Positions 43,583 through 53,484 of a stretch of DNA of 64,000 bases are shown here, piece after piece. Origin of the DNA: Epilithonimonas sp. JDS (GTDB taxonomy: Bacteria > Bacteroidota > Bacteroidia > Flavobacteriales > Weeksellaceae); contig NZ_JAJSAX010000008.1 of the NCBI RefSeq assembly GCF_021261315.1, forward strand, positions 62,001 to 126,000, in the 5' to 3' direction. Under the pieces are notes generated by a model. The model saw nothing but the letters and a program-made list of their open reading frames with translations. It had not been told where the DNA came from and ran no database searches. Made by a program: the position numbers and the translations under genes. Position 1 is the first letter of the stretch; each line of letters begins with the position of its first letter.

Positions 43583-44977
43583 ATGAGTTTCAGAATCGAA
43601 AAAGACACAATGGGCGACGTGCAAGTGCCTGCAGAGAAATTTTGGGGTGCACAGACGGAGCGTTCCAGAAATAATTTCAAAATCGGGCCGGAAGGAAGTA
43701 TGCCTCGCGAGATCATAGATGCATTTGCTTACCTGAAAAAAGCGGCGGCGTTTACCAATGCGGAGTTAGGCGTTCTTGACCAAGAAAAAAGAGACCTGAT
43801 CGGGAAAGTTTGTGACGAGATCCTGGAAGGGAAATTGTATGATGAGTTCCCACTTGTCATCTGGCAAACGGGTTCTGGAACACAATCCAATATGAACGTG
43901 AACGAAGTGGTTGCCAACCGATCTCACGTTTTGAACGGCGGAAATCTTGGTGAGAAAACTTTGGTTCACCCGAATGACGATGTGAACAAATCCCAGTCTT
44001 CCAACGACACTTATCCAACAGCAATGCACATCGCTGCTTACACGAAAGTGGTGAAAGAGACTTTGCCTGCCTTGGAAAAATTGAGAAATACGCTGGACGA
44101 GAAAGCGAAGAAATTCCAGAATATCGTGAAAATCGGAAGAACGCATTTGATGGACGCGACGCCTTTGACTTTGGGTCAGGAATTCTCTGGCTACGTTGCT
44201 CAATTGGATTATGCGAAAAAAGCGATCAACAATACTTTGGACCACTTAAAAGAGTTGGCTCTTGGTGGAACTGCAGTTGGAACTGGACTGAACACGCCGA
44301 AAGGTTATGATGTTTTGGTGGCTAAATATATCGCGGACTTCACTGGACTTCCTTTTGTAACGGCCCCGAATAAATTTGAGGCTTTGGCAGCGCACGACGG
44401 AATCGTGGAATCTCACGGTGCTTTGAAGCAATTGGCAGTTTCTCTATACAAAATTGCTCAGGACATTAGACTGTTGGCTTCTGGACCAAGATCTGGAATT
44501 GGCGAGATCCACATTCCAGAGAACGAACCAGGTTCTTCTATTATGCCAGGAAAAGTGAACCCTACTCAAAATGAAGCAATTACAATGGTTTGCGCGCAAG
44601 TTCTTGGAAACGATACTACAATTTCTTTCGCTGGAACACAAGGGAATTATGAACTGAATGTTTTCAAACCAGTGATGGCTTACAATTTCTTGCAATCTGC
44701 ACAGTTGTTGGCGGATGCGATGATCTCATTCAATGACCATTGTGCGGTTGGAATCGAGCCGAATGAACCGAGAATCAAGGAATTGGTTGACAAATCTTTG
44801 ATGTTGGTGACAGCGCTTAACACGCACATCGGCTACGAAAATGCGGCGAAAATTGCTAAAACTGCTCACAAAAACGGAACGACTTTGAAAGAGGAAGCCG
44901 TAAACCTTGGACTTTTGACCGCAGAACAATTTGACGAATGGGTGAAACCAGAAGATATGGTTGGAAGCTTGAAATAA
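43583..44977 (+). CDS. fumC: FumC, class II fumarate hydratase
   Basis: Iron-independent fumarase that interconverts fumarate and L-malate in the TCA cycle. The 464-residue protein begins [25 protein letters not shown] and has [33 protein letters not shown], and the superfamily signature [16 protein letters not shown]. The 5' region contains a family A repeat. A strong terminator follows. Confidence 0.96.
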   Translation: MSFRIEKDTMGDVQVPAEKFWGAQTERSRNNFKIGPEGSMPREIIDAFAYLKKAAAFTNAELGVLDQEKRDLIGKVCDEILEGKLYDEFPLVIWQTGSGTQSNMNVNEVVANRSHVLNGGNLGEKTLVHPNDDVNKSQSSNDTYPTAMHIAAYTKVVKETLPALEKLRNTLDEKAKKFQNIVKIGRTHLMDATPLTLGQEFSGYVAQLDYAKKAINNTLDHLKELALGGTAVGTGLNTPKGYDVLVAKYIADFTGLPFVTAPNKFEALAAHDGIVESHGALKQLAVSLYKIAQDIRLLASGPRSGIGEIHIPENEPGSSIMPGKVNPTQNEAITMVCAQVLGNDTTISFAGTQGNYELNVFKPVMAYNFLQSAQLLADAMISFNDHCAVGIEPNEPRIKELVDKSLMLVTALNTHIGYENAAKIAKTAHKNGTTLKEEAVNLGLLTAEQFDEWVKPEDMVGSLK

Positions 44978-45010
44978 GAAACTAGACTTTAGATATTAGA
45001 AGTTAGAAAA

Positions 45011-45040
45011 AATGCCTCAGAGATTTCTGAGGCATTTTTT
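45011..45040 (+). terminator. terminator after fumC
   Basis: Perfect 11-bp stem AATGCCTCAGA/TCTGAGGCATT (45011-45021, 45026-45036), GATT loop, then Ts. It also faces the convergent ABC gene. Confidence 0.92.
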
Positions 45041-45063
45041 ATTTTATTTATTGATTTTCGTCT

Positions 45064-45774
45064 TTAAATAACTGAGACTTGGTCAGCAAAATATTGCTCC
45101 AAATCTCTGAGTGTTTCAGGAGAAGTTTCGATATCTCTTACCAATTCGCCTTTGTTGATGACTACGATCCTTTCGCAAACCTCAGTCGTGTGAGCCAAAT
45201 CGTGACTGGAAATCAGAAACGTGGAATCGGAATTCTTTGACCAATCTCTAATCAGATTTTTAAGTTTGATTTGGGTTGAAGGATCAAGATTTGCAAAAGG
45301 CTCATCGAGAATAATGATCTGAGGTGTTCCGATCAATGCGCCGATGATCCCAACTTTTTTCATATTTCCTTTGGAAAGATCGCGGATATATTTTTTGGCG
45401 TTCAGAATTTCGCCGTTGAAGAAATCGTTGAAGTTTTTGAGGAATTCGTCGACTTGGATCTTGGTTTGGCCTCTGAGTTTGCCAAGGAAATAGAAATATT
45501 CTTCGGGAGTCAAGTAGCCGATCAGAAAAGTTTCGTCGATGAAAGCGCCGACTTTGTTTTTCCAGTTTTCGGATTCGTTGACTTTTTCCTGGTCGATGCT
45601 AACAAAACCGGAAGTGGGTTCGATCAAGTCAAGGATCAAACTGAATAGAGTCGTTTTTCCTGCGCCGTTGTTCCCGACGAGACCGATGGTTTGGCCTTTT
45701 TGGAAATCAAGAGTTTCGATGCTAAGGACTTTTTTGTTTTCGTAGACTTTGGACAGGTTATTTATTGTGATCAT
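45064..45774 (-). CDS. ABC transporter ATP-binding protein
   Basis: 236 residues. Walker A is GLVGNNGAGKTTLF, the Q-loop region VGAFIDETFLIGYLTPEEY, the signature is the variant LSKGNMKKVGIIGALIG and Walker B IIILDEPFANLDP, with the SSHDL switch histidine. It resembles the CcmA/DRA-type importer-exporter ATPases, working with the DUF5687 permease encoded 43 bp upstream. The substrate is unknown. Confidence 0.9.
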   Translation of the reverse strand: MITINNLSKVYENKKVLSIETLDFQKGQTIGLVGNNGAGKTTLFSLILDLIEPTSGFVSIDQEKVNESENWKNKVGAFIDETFLIGYLTPEEYFYFLGKLRGQTKIQVDEFLKNFNDFFNGEILNAKKYIRDLSKGNMKKVGIIGALIGTPQIIILDEPFANLDPSTQIKLKNLIRDWSKNSDSTFLISSHDLAHTTEVCERIVVINKGELVRDIETSPETLRDLEQYFADQVSVI

Positions 45775-45817
45775 TTTTATTGAGATATTAGAGATTAGGA
45801 TTTAGGTATTAGTTTTT

Positions 45818-47281
45818 TTAATTTCCTTTGAAAGCTTTGATGGTGGAATATTTTTCTTTCTTATAAAGTTTGACAATGAAATCAAAGAATTTTTCCCTGA
45901 AAAGAAAACCGATCAATCCCAAAGCAGCCAAACTGGCAACTGCAGCAGCTGTTCCTAAGAAATATTTTGTAGCACCGAAAACCGCCATTGGTAAAACCAT
46001 TTGAGGCAGAATCATTAAGATGCTTTTGAAACTGAAATTGTTTTTCTTACCGAAAGATTTTCCTCTCGCATTTAAGTCAATAGGATTTTTGTTAAATGCG
46101 CCAGAAAGCAGAACAATCTGCGAATTGACGCCGATATTGTAAAGTCCGCCAGCAAGAAAAGTGAAATATAATTCCCAACTCACAAACACATAGCCAACTG
46201 CCAAAATCATACTTATGCCCACGGCACTTATCATGAGCCACCATTTGGCTTTCAGATATTCTTTGTAAGGCACATTCAAAGTCATCATCAGCGGGTAATA
46301 GGAACTGTCGAATGACGGCACTCTTTGTCCAAACATAAACAGAAAACCGCCCGTTACGAATAGACCCATAAACAGCTGCATATAAGCAGTTTTGTAAGCC
46401 GGAGAACTAAAGAGGAGCAATCCGTAGAACAAAAAAAGGAAACTTCCCAAAGCAATGGATTTTGCGGCTTTGCTACGTTTGATCATTCGGATATCGTTGT
46501 TGATAAATGTTCCGAGAACGCCGTATTTATTGAGAAATTGAATACTTTCTGTCTTCCCTACTTCTTGTTTCATTTCCAAACCTTTGTCCAGATAGAAATT
46601 TTCTTTGATGAATTTTTTGACGATGAAGAATCCGACTAACATTATTAATATAGGAATAACAATCGTCCACCAATGATTGTAAAACTTCGTAAAGATAAAT
46701 TCTGAAAATGAGGATAATGAAATGATCTTGTAATAATCCAAGCCTGCAAAAGCAATCAAAATGGCTCCGATAATCCAGACCACCGCATCTTTCCCATTCA
46801 AGAGAATATTAAGGAAATTGCTGCAGAAACTTAGAATGATAATGGCGAAAATCCAAGCAAAGCTTCCTGCAACAGAGTGTCCATTATAAAGTAAGATCAC
46901 CAAAAGCGGAATGTAGATGAAAAGTCCGCCCCAGCTGAAGAATGAGGAGAAAGTCTTGCCGATCATATAATTCACAAGCGTACTTTTCCTGATGTTCATC
47001 GTCAGAAATGGTTTTATATTCTGAGTTGGCATTTGCTGGAAAAAATATCTTAAGAAAAGATCAGCGACCAACCAATAAATCAAATACTTACTGATAAATG
47101 AAACCGGATCGATGTGCAATTCTTTCTTTGGCAAATAGTAGGCAAGAAAAGCAATCCCTACAAACATCGCCAAAAAATACAGCATTCCCAAAAGCTGGAA
47201 AATCTTAATCACAATATTGGCCGCCAAAGAACTGGACCGGAAAAAACTTTTGAATTCTAATTTGATAAACCGTTGCAGCAT
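45818..47281 (-). CDS. DUF5687 ABC transporter permease
   Basis: 487 residues with about ten or eleven hydrophobic segments. The N-terminal FIKLEFKSFFRSSSLAANIVIK and the middle FGQRVPSFDSSYYPLMMTLNVPYKEYLKAKWWL match my recall of DUF5687, the Bacteroidota permease partner of the ATPase that follows. It heads a two-gene unit; the promoter was not identified in the short gap upstream. Confidence 0.82.
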   Translation of the reverse strand: MLQRFIKLEFKSFFRSSSLAANIVIKIFQLLGMLYFLAMFVGIAFLAYYLPKKELHIDPVSFISKYLIYWLVADLFLRYFFQQMPTQNIKPFLTMNIRKSTLVNYMIGKTFSSFFSWGGLFIYIPLLVILLYNGHSVAGSFAWIFAIIILSFCSNFLNILLNGKDAVVWIIGAILIAFAGLDYYKIISLSSFSEFIFTKFYNHWWTIVIPILIMLVGFFIVKKFIKENFYLDKGLEMKQEVGKTESIQFLNKYGVLGTFINNDIRMIKRSKAAKSIALGSFLFLFYGLLLFSSPAYKTAYMQLFMGLFVTGGFLFMFGQRVPSFDSSYYPLMMTLNVPYKEYLKAKWWLMISAVGISMILAVGYVFVSWELYFTFLAGGLYNIGVNSQIVLLSGAFNKNPIDLNARGKSFGKKNNFSFKSILMILPQMVLPMAVFGATKYFLGTAAAVASLAALGLIGFLFREKFFDFIVKLYKKEKYSTIKAFKGN

Positions 47282-47430
47282 GAGAGAATTAATTTGGTTA
47301 AATTTAAGGAATTTAGAATTTGCTAATGTTTCTGTCTATTAAGTTCACTTTTTCGTAGAAATGTTACAAATTATTTTGATTTATTAACATTTGAGTCCAC
47401 AAAATGTTAGTTGTTTGCACATAACTAAAA

Positions 47431-47460
47431 TTGATAAAACTTTCAAAAATTATATCTTTG
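47431..47460 (+). promoter_or_regulatory. dnaB promoter, 4 nt before its ATG
   Basis: TTG (47431-47433), 19-nt spacer, TATCTTTG (47453-47460), then TACA and the ATG. The transcript would start at or just before the start codon. Confidence 0.65.
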
Positions 47461-47464
47461 TACA

Positions 47465-49036
47465 ATGGCACAGAAGGATACATTATCGAGTTTGATTCAC
47501 GGTAATTTTGCAAAGGAACTCTCTATTTCGGATGGCAAAATGCCGCCGAATGCATTGGATTTTGAAAAAATAGTGATCGGAACTTTTCTAATTGACAGAA
47601 AAGGGCTCGACCATTCCATAGACTTATTGACCGCAGACGTTTTCTACGACCCAAGACATCAAACCATATTTGCGGCGATCTTGAAATTGTACGAAAGCAA
47701 CTCGCCTATTGATTTAATGACTGTTATTCAGGAACTTAAAAGAACTGAAAAACTAAGTCTTGGCGGTGGCGATCATTACATTATTGACTTGACGATGGGT
47801 GTAAGCTCATCTGCCCACATCGAATATCACGTGCGTGTGATCTTGGAAAAATTTATCTTAAGGTCATTGATCAATGTATCCGCCAACGTGATCGACAGCT
47901 CTTACAAAGAAACCACCGACGTTTTCGAATTACTGGATAAAGCTGAACAATCATTCTTCGAAATTACAAACGGAACCATCAAAAAAGGTTTTGACACAGC
48001 CAATTCATTGGTAAAAGAAGCGATTGAAAAAATCAAATCTTTGAAAGATAAAGAAGGATTGTCTGGAGTTCCATCTGGATTTACTGCTTTGGACAAAGAA
48101 ACTGGAGGCTGGCAAAATTCTGACCTTATCATCATCGCCGCAAGACCGGCGATGGGAAAAACAGCTTTCATCCTTTCGATGGCAAGAAATATCTGCGTGG
48201 ACCATAACATTCCAATGGCATTGTTCTCTTTGGAGATGGCATCCGTCCAGTTGATCACAAGAATGATTTCTTCCGAAACTGGAATCTCTTCCGAGAAATT
48301 GAGAAAAGGACAAATGGCCGATGAAGAATGGCAAAGATTGTTTACGAACGTTTCTGCCTTGGAAAATGCGCCACTTTATATTGACGAAACACCTTCCCTT
48401 TCCATCTTCGATTTCCGTGCAAAATGCCGACGATTGGTAATGCAGCACGGCGTGAAAATCATTATGGTCGATTACCTTCAGCTGATGACAGCAAGTTCGG
48501 GAAAAGGCGCGGGAAATCGTGAGCAGGAAATTGCGATGATCTCCCGATCTCTAAAGGCGATTGCAAAAGAACTTAACGTTCCGGTAATTGCACTTTCCCA
48601 GCTTTCCAGAAGTGTGGAAACAAGACCAGGAAAACGACCGATGCTTTCCGATCTCCGTGAATCTGGAGCGATCGAGCAGGATGCAGATATCGTTTCCTTC
48701 ATCTTCCGACCAGAATATTACAAGATTGGCGTTTGGGACAATGACGAAGAAGGTGCTGAAACGAGCACTGAAAACCAAGCTGAAATCATCATCGCAAAAC
48801 ATAGAAATGGCGCAACTGCAGACGTTCGTTTAGCTTTCCACAAGAACATTGGTAAGTTTGCCGATCTTGGAACCAATTACGAATACACGCCTTCCAATTT
48901 CGGGCAGAAAGATGAGCCTTCAGGTTTTGATAGAATCACGATTACAAGCGATCCGCATTCTGCTTTCGGACTTCCGAACAACAATCAGGTTTCCGGTTCT
49001 GCGATGAATGATGATGACGATGATATGCCATTTTAA
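47465..49036 (+). CDS. dnaB: DnaB, replicative DNA helicase
   Basis: Ring helicase that unwinds DNA at the replication fork. The 523-residue protein has the N-terminal DnaB domain (PPNALDFEKIVIGTFLID), a linker near 165-195, and the RecA-like domain with Walker A ARPAMGKT (226-233), MVDYLQLM, LSRSVETRPGKRPMLSDLRESGAIEQDADIV and AKHRNGATADV. It ends in an acidic DDDDDMPF-like tail. rnhA follows after 9 bp, so they form one replication unit. No intein is present. Confidence 0.97.
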   Translation: MAQKDTLSSLIHGNFAKELSISDGKMPPNALDFEKIVIGTFLIDRKGLDHSIDLLTADVFYDPRHQTIFAAILKLYESNSPIDLMTVIQELKRTEKLSLGGGDHYIIDLTMGVSSSAHIEYHVRVILEKFILRSLINVSANVIDSSYKETTDVFELLDKAEQSFFEITNGTIKKGFDTANSLVKEAIEKIKSLKDKEGLSGVPSGFTALDKETGGWQNSDLIIIAARPAMGKTAFILSMARNICVDHNIPMALFSLEMASVQLITRMISSETGISSEKLRKGQMADEEWQRLFTNVSALENAPLYIDETPSLSIFDFRAKCRRLVMQHGVKIIMVDYLQLMTASSGKGAGNREQEIAMISRSLKAIAKELNVPVIALSQLSRSVETRPGKRPMLSDLRESGAIEQDADIVSFIFRPEYYKIGVWDNDEEGAETSTENQAEIIIAKHRNGATADVRLAFHKNIGKFADLGTNYEYTPSNFGQKDEPSGFDRITITSDPHSAFGLPNNNQVSGSAMNDDDDDMPF

Positions 49037-49045
49037 GTTTCTGTT

Positions 49046-49528
49046 TTGAGTTTAAAAGTCGAAATCTACACAGACGGCGCCTGCAGTGGAAATCCCGGAC
49101 CAGGCGGTTACGGAATCCTTATGCGCGTCCCTGAAAAAAAATACCAGAAAACCTACTCCAAAGGATTCCGAAAAACAACCAACAACCGAATGGAATTGAT
49201 GGCGGTAATCGTGGCATTAGGCAATCTAAGAACTTCTGATAATGAAGTCCACATCTTCACCGACAGCAAATATGTTGCGGATGCCATCAACCAAAAATGG
49301 ATCTACGGCTGGATCAAACGTGGCTGGAAAAATGTGAAAAACCCTGATCTCTGGAAAGCATTTTACAAATTATATCAACTTCACAATCCAAAATTCCACT
49401 GGATCAAAGGTCACGCTGGACATCCGGAAAATGAAATCTGCGATCAATTGGCTGTTGCCGCAGCAAAATCTGGAAAATTAGAGATCGATGCTTACTTTGA
49501 GAATCCAACTGAAAGCGGATTATTTTAA
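49046..49528 (+). CDS. rnhA: RnhA, ribonuclease HI, TTG start
   Basis: Cuts RNA in RNA-DNA hybrids such as primers and R-loops. Of 160 residues, the catalytic set is visible: Asp10 in YTDGACSGNPG, Glu50 in NNRMELMAV, Asp73 in FTDSKYV, His123 in IKGHAGHPENE and Asp133. The frame has no ATG before the first catalytic motif, so the start must be TTG at 49046, 9 bp after the dnaB stop. The weak start may depend on translation of dnaB. Confidence 0.93.
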   Translation: MSLKVEIYTDGACSGNPGPGGYGILMRVPEKKYQKTYSKGFRKTTNNRMELMAVIVALGNLRTSDNEVHIFTDSKYVADAINQKWIYGWIKRGWKNVKNPDLWKAFYKLYQLHNPKFHWIKGHAGHPENEICDQLAVAAAKSGKLEIDAYFENPTESGLF

Positions 49529-49677
49529 TTTCTAAAATGTACTTCTAAAAAGACAAAGAGAAAAGGAAACGCCTCCAAATGCGCAAAAAATTAGTAAAGG
49601 AAATTTTAAGGAGTAACTAATTTTTAGAGTTTTGTGTATGGTTTTTGATAACTTCGTTTACTTAATTTCTCTATTCA

Positions 49678-50703
49678 ATGATTACAACAAAATATTTCAA
49701 TTACAAACAGATTGCAAATCTTGCGGGATTGCATCTTGTTTGGCTAACTGCATGGTGCACTTTCGTAGCTGCGATCTATTACTTTTTTGAATGGCAGTGG
49801 ATGACAATTCCTTTGGTTCCGCTGACTTTGGTAGGTACTGCGGTCGCTTTTTTTGTTGGTTTCAAAAGCAATCAGGCTTATGACAGACTTTGGGAAGCTA
49901 GGAAAATATGGGGAGCGATTGTAAACTCCAGCAGATCTTTTACCTCCATGCTCATTGCATTCGATACTGAAAAAGGAGAAATGCATTATATAAAAGATTT
50001 AAAAAAACAAATAGTTTATCGTCATATCGCATGGTTATATACATTGAGAGATCAGCTTCTAATCCCCACAGAATGGGAACACATGAGTCTAGAAAGACAT
50101 TTTGGGAGTATTAATTTCAAAAGACACAGACTTATAAAAGCTGGATTTCCGGATTATACCAGAACACCACTTTTTCAGAAGAGATATCTTTCAGATGACG
50201 AATTTGAATTGCAGGAAAAATATAAAAACTTTGCTACCTACCTGATCTCAAGACAGGCAAAAGATCTCAGTTATTTGAAAAAACACAATGTCATTACAGA
50301 TTTTGAACACATGCAACTTCAAACCTGTCAAAACGATTTTTATGATTATCAAGGACAGGCGGAAAGAATAAAGAAATTCCCTTCTCCGCGACAGTTTGCA
50401 AATTCAGGATTTATTTTTATTGTTATTTTCATTATTCTTTTACCTTTAGGTTTGGTAAGCGAATTCAGCAAATTGGGAGATTGGGGAATCTGGACTTGTA
50501 TTCCGTTTTGTGTAATTGTCGGGTGGATTTACATTATAATGGAACTCGTCGGCGATTACTCTGAAAACCCTTTTGGGGGATTAATGTTTGATATTCCTAT
50601 GCTTTCGATATGCCGAACCATTGAGATCGATCTTCTTCAAATCATTGGCGAACATGATGACCTTCCGGAACCAATTGATTCTAAAAACGGAGTTTTGATT
50701 TAA
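49678..50703 (+). CDS. bestrophin-family anion channel protein
   Basis: 341 residues, four membrane segments (about residues 15-35, 40-60, 230-255 and 262-285). Family signs: FFVGFKSNQAYDRLWEARKIWGAIVNSSRSF and the later FPLGLVSEFSK-like turn (here LPLGLVSEFSKLGDWGIW) with ELVGDYSENPFGG. Bacterial homologues form pentameric ion channels, some cation-selective. It is preceded by a 150-bp gap without a clear promoter. Confidence 0.9.
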   Translation: MITTKYFNYKQIANLAGLHLVWLTAWCTFVAAIYYFFEWQWMTIPLVPLTLVGTAVAFFVGFKSNQAYDRLWEARKIWGAIVNSSRSFTSMLIAFDTEKGEMHYIKDLKKQIVYRHIAWLYTLRDQLLIPTEWEHMSLERHFGSINFKRHRLIKAGFPDYTRTPLFQKRYLSDDEFELQEKYKNFATYLISRQAKDLSYLKKHNVITDFEHMQLQTCQNDFYDYQGQAERIKKFPSPRQFANSGFIFIVIFIILLPLGLVSEFSKLGDWGIWTCIPFCVIVGWIYIIMELVGDYSENPFGGLMFDIPMLSICRTIEIDLLQIIGEHDDLPEPIDSKNGVLI

Positions 50704-50791
50704 AATTAGAGTTCACAAAAAGTAAATTATTACTGTTGGATTTTTTTAATTTAAAGGAATAAATATTTTAAGTTATATGGTCTTATAATTC

Positions 50792-52324
50792 CTAAACATT
50801 CCAAAAATCACGATCCAGACTTCTATATTGGATGGCTTCAGAGATATGATCGCCTTGTATATTCTCAGAATTTTCCAAATCTGCAATCGTTCTTGCAACT
50901 TTCAAAATTCTGCTGTAGGCTCTTGCCGAAAGATTTAGTTTCAGCATTGCCGCTTTGATTAATAATTGAGAATACTCATCCAGCTCGCAAAATTTTTCCA
51001 TCTCTTTAGATCCCATTTGGGCGTTATAACTGATGTCGGAATCTTTGTATCTCTCATTTTGAATATCTCTTGCCTTATTCACACGGGCTCGGATGCTGGC
51101 GCTGCTTTCGCCTTTTTTCTTTTCGGTCAGCTGTTCATATTCGACCTTTGAAACTTCGATATGAATGTCAATCCTGTCGAGAAGCGGTCCGGAAAGTTTG
51201 TTCATATACCTTTGCATTTCAACGGTGGATGACGTATTATTCGGATCATCGGGGAAGTAGCCGCTGGGACTTGGGTTCATACTGGCAACGAGCATAAAAC
51301 TTGCCGGATATTCTATTGTGAATTTGGCTCGTGAAATGGTAACGACTCTGTCTTCGAGCGGTTGTCTCATCACTTCCAAAACAGTCCTTTTAAATTCCGG
51401 CATTTCATCAAGAAATAAAACGCCATTGTGGGCTAAGGAAATTTCGCCAGGTTGAGGATAACTACCGCCGCCAACTAGAGCGACGTCCGAAATTGTGTGG
51501 TGCGGCGCTCGAAAAGGCCGTATTGTGATTAATGATGTCTCCGCTCCCATCTTTCCGGCAACGGAATGAATCTTAGTAGTTTCCAACGATTCTTTGAGAC
51601 TGAGTGTCGGCAAAATACTCGGCAATCGTTTTGCAAGCATTGTTTTTCCACTTCCAGGAGAGCCTATCAAAATAATATTATGACCGCCCGCTGCGGCAAC
51701 TTCCATTGCGCGTTTAGCAGCTTCCTGCCCTTTCACCTCATCAAAATCGAAAGGGAAATGATCGATCTTATCCTGAAATTCCTTTCTTGTATCGATCTCA
51801 AACTTTTCCAACGCAACATCATCGTTAAAAAAATCAATAATTTCCTTGATATTATCAATGCCATAAACGTCGAGTTGATTTACGATCGCTGCTTCTCTTG
51901 CATTCTTTTTTGGAAGGATGATGCCTTTGAAACCATCTTCTCTCGCCTTAATAGCGATTGGCAAAACACCTCTAATGGGCTGTAAACTCCCATCCAGAGA
52001 CAGTTCGCCCATAATGATGTAATCGCTGAGTGTTTCATATTTAATCAAATCTGAAGCGGCGAGAATGCCTAAAGCCAGACTCAGATCATAAGCTGCACCT
52101 TCTTTCCGAAGATCTGCAGGAGCCATATTAATAGTAATTTTCTTCCCCGGAATTTTGAAACCGGAATTCTTCAGCGCCGCAGAAATCCTGTAACTGCTTT
52201 CCTTGATGGCGTTATCCGGCAACCCAACCAAATGGTAACCAACGCCTTGATCTACATTAACTTCTATCGTAATAATTTGCGCAGAAACGCCGTGAATGGC
52301 AGCACCGTAAATTTTGACAAGCAT
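50792..52324 (-). CDS. ComM/YifB-type Mg-chelatase-like AAA ATPase
   Basis: 510 residues. The N-terminal Lon protease-like domain includes VDQGVGYHLVGLPDNAIKESSYRI. The AAA core has Walker A GSPGSGKTMLAKRLP (near residue 220), Walker B GVLFLDEMPEF and MRQPLEDR, and the C-terminal domain has LNLSARAYSRILKVARTIADLE. ComM is a branch-migration helicase that helps integrate DNA during natural transformation. Whether this organism is competent is not known. It is transcribed leftward behind the manC terminator. Confidence 0.92.
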   Translation of the reverse strand: MLVKIYGAAIHGVSAQIITIEVNVDQGVGYHLVGLPDNAIKESSYRISAALKNSGFKIPGKKITINMAPADLRKEGAAYDLSLALGILAASDLIKYETLSDYIIMGELSLDGSLQPIRGVLPIAIKAREDGFKGIILPKKNAREAAIVNQLDVYGIDNIKEIIDFFNDDVALEKFEIDTRKEFQDKIDHFPFDFDEVKGQEAAKRAMEVAAAGGHNIILIGSPGSGKTMLAKRLPSILPTLSLKESLETTKIHSVAGKMGAETSLITIRPFRAPHHTISDVALVGGGSYPQPGEISLAHNGVLFLDEMPEFKRTVLEVMRQPLEDRVVTISRAKFTIEYPASFMLVASMNPSPSGYFPDDPNNTSSTVEMQRYMNKLSGPLLDRIDIHIEVSKVEYEQLTEKKKGESSASIRARVNKARDIQNERYKDSDISYNAQMGSKEMEKFCELDEYSQLLIKAAMLKLNLSARAYSRILKVARTIADLENSENIQGDHISEAIQYRSLDRDFWNV

Positions 52325-52340
52325 TTGTGTTTTGTTTCAT

Positions 52341-52378
52341 CAAAAATAAAAAAACTCTTTGATGAAAACCAAAGAGTT
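52341..52378 (-). terminator. terminator after manC
   Basis: Perfect 9-bp stem AACTCTTTG/CAAAGAGTT (52353-52361, 52370-52378) and a T-rich tail on the minus strand, between manC and comM. Confidence 0.87.
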
Positions 52379-52404
52379 AAATATTTTTTACGAAATAAAT
52401 CACA

Positions 52405-53484
52405 TTACATAAATCGTTCGCCCTTTTTCAGGTTTTTAAGATCCAAAACATAATCTTTGATCAACTGGTCATTGTCTCTTGGGCAAATGAGCAAAGCCTT
52501 TTCTGTGTCTACAATGATATAGTTTTTAAGACCATCAATTACCGCTGCTTTATTCTGATTTTTAATCCTGATGACGTTACCTTTTGAGTTATAAGTTAAA
52601 ACGTTTTTAGAACTAATGGCGTTGTTATCATCATTTTTATCGGCATTTGCATACACGGAAGTCCAGGTTCCAAGATCGCTCCAACCGAGATTGGCAGGAA
52701 TTACATAGACGTTATTGGCTCTTTCAAGAATTCCATTATCTATTGATATTTTATTGATGATGGGATAGATCAGGTTAATACATTCCTTTTCAGCATCACA
52801 ATTATATTCGCAACTGTTGAATTGGTTGGTCATTTCCGGTAGATACTTTTTGAATGCCTTCAAAATACTTTTAACATTCCATATAAAAATACCTGCGTTC
52901 CAAAGAAAATCACCAGATTCCATAAAACTCTTTGCAATCTCTAAGTTGGGCTTTTCTGTAAAAGTTTTTACTTTGGAAAAATCTTCATTGTTTTCTTTTA
53001 TAAACTGGATGTATCCATAGCCTGTGTCCGGTCTCGTTGGTGTAATTCCTAATGTAATTAAAAAGTCGTTTTCTGAAGTAAGTTTAAAACCTAATTCCAC
53101 TTTCTGCAGAAATGCGTTTTCTTTCAGGATCAAATGGTCAGCAGGCATTACGATTATGTTGGCATTGGGATTTACATCCTCAATTTTTTTTGCCATATAT
53201 AGATTACAGGCTGATGTATTTTTCATTGCCGGTTCCCCAACAATATTGCTTACCGGAACATCAGGTAACTGCTGTTGCGAAAGCTCTACATATTCCTGAT
53301 TGGTAACGACATAAATATTTTCAGCCGGAATTAATTGACTGATTCGGTCAAAAGTCTGCTGAATCATCGTCCTTCCTGTTCCTAAGATATCATGAAACTG
53401 TTTTGGAAATTTTTGGGTGCTCATTGGCCAAAATCGGCTTCCGATTCCGCCAGCCATTATGACGCAGTAATTATTTTTGTTCAT
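52405..53484 (-). CDS. manC: mannose-1-phosphate guanylyltransferase
   Basis: 359-residue nucleotidyltransferase that makes GDP-mannose for glycans. It begins NNYCVIMAGGIGSRFWPMS with the pyrophosphorylase loop GGxGxRxxP and KFPKQF, then VMPADHLI, GYGYIQ, EKPNLEIAKSF, WNAGIFIW and GWSDLGTWTSVY. The isomerase domain of bifunctional AlgA/ManC proteins is absent, so it is a single-function enzyme. It overlaps the SprT-like gene by 14 bp. Confidence 0.93.
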   Translation of the reverse strand: MNKNNYCVIMAGGIGSRFWPMSTQKFPKQFHDILGTGRTMIQQTFDRISQLIPAENIYVVTNQEYVELSQQQLPDVPVSNIVGEPAMKNTSACNLYMAKKIEDVNPNANIIVMPADHLILKENAFLQKVELGFKLTSENDFLITLGITPTRPDTGYGYIQFIKENNEDFSKVKTFTEKPNLEIAKSFMESGDFLWNAGIFIWNVKSILKAFKKYLPEMTNQFNSCEYNCDAEKECINLIYPIINKISIDNGILERANNVYVIPANLGWSDLGTWTSVYANADKNDDNNAISSKNVLTYNSKGNVIRIKNQNKAAVIDGLKNYIIVDTEKALLICPRDNDQLIKDYVLDLKNLKKGERFM

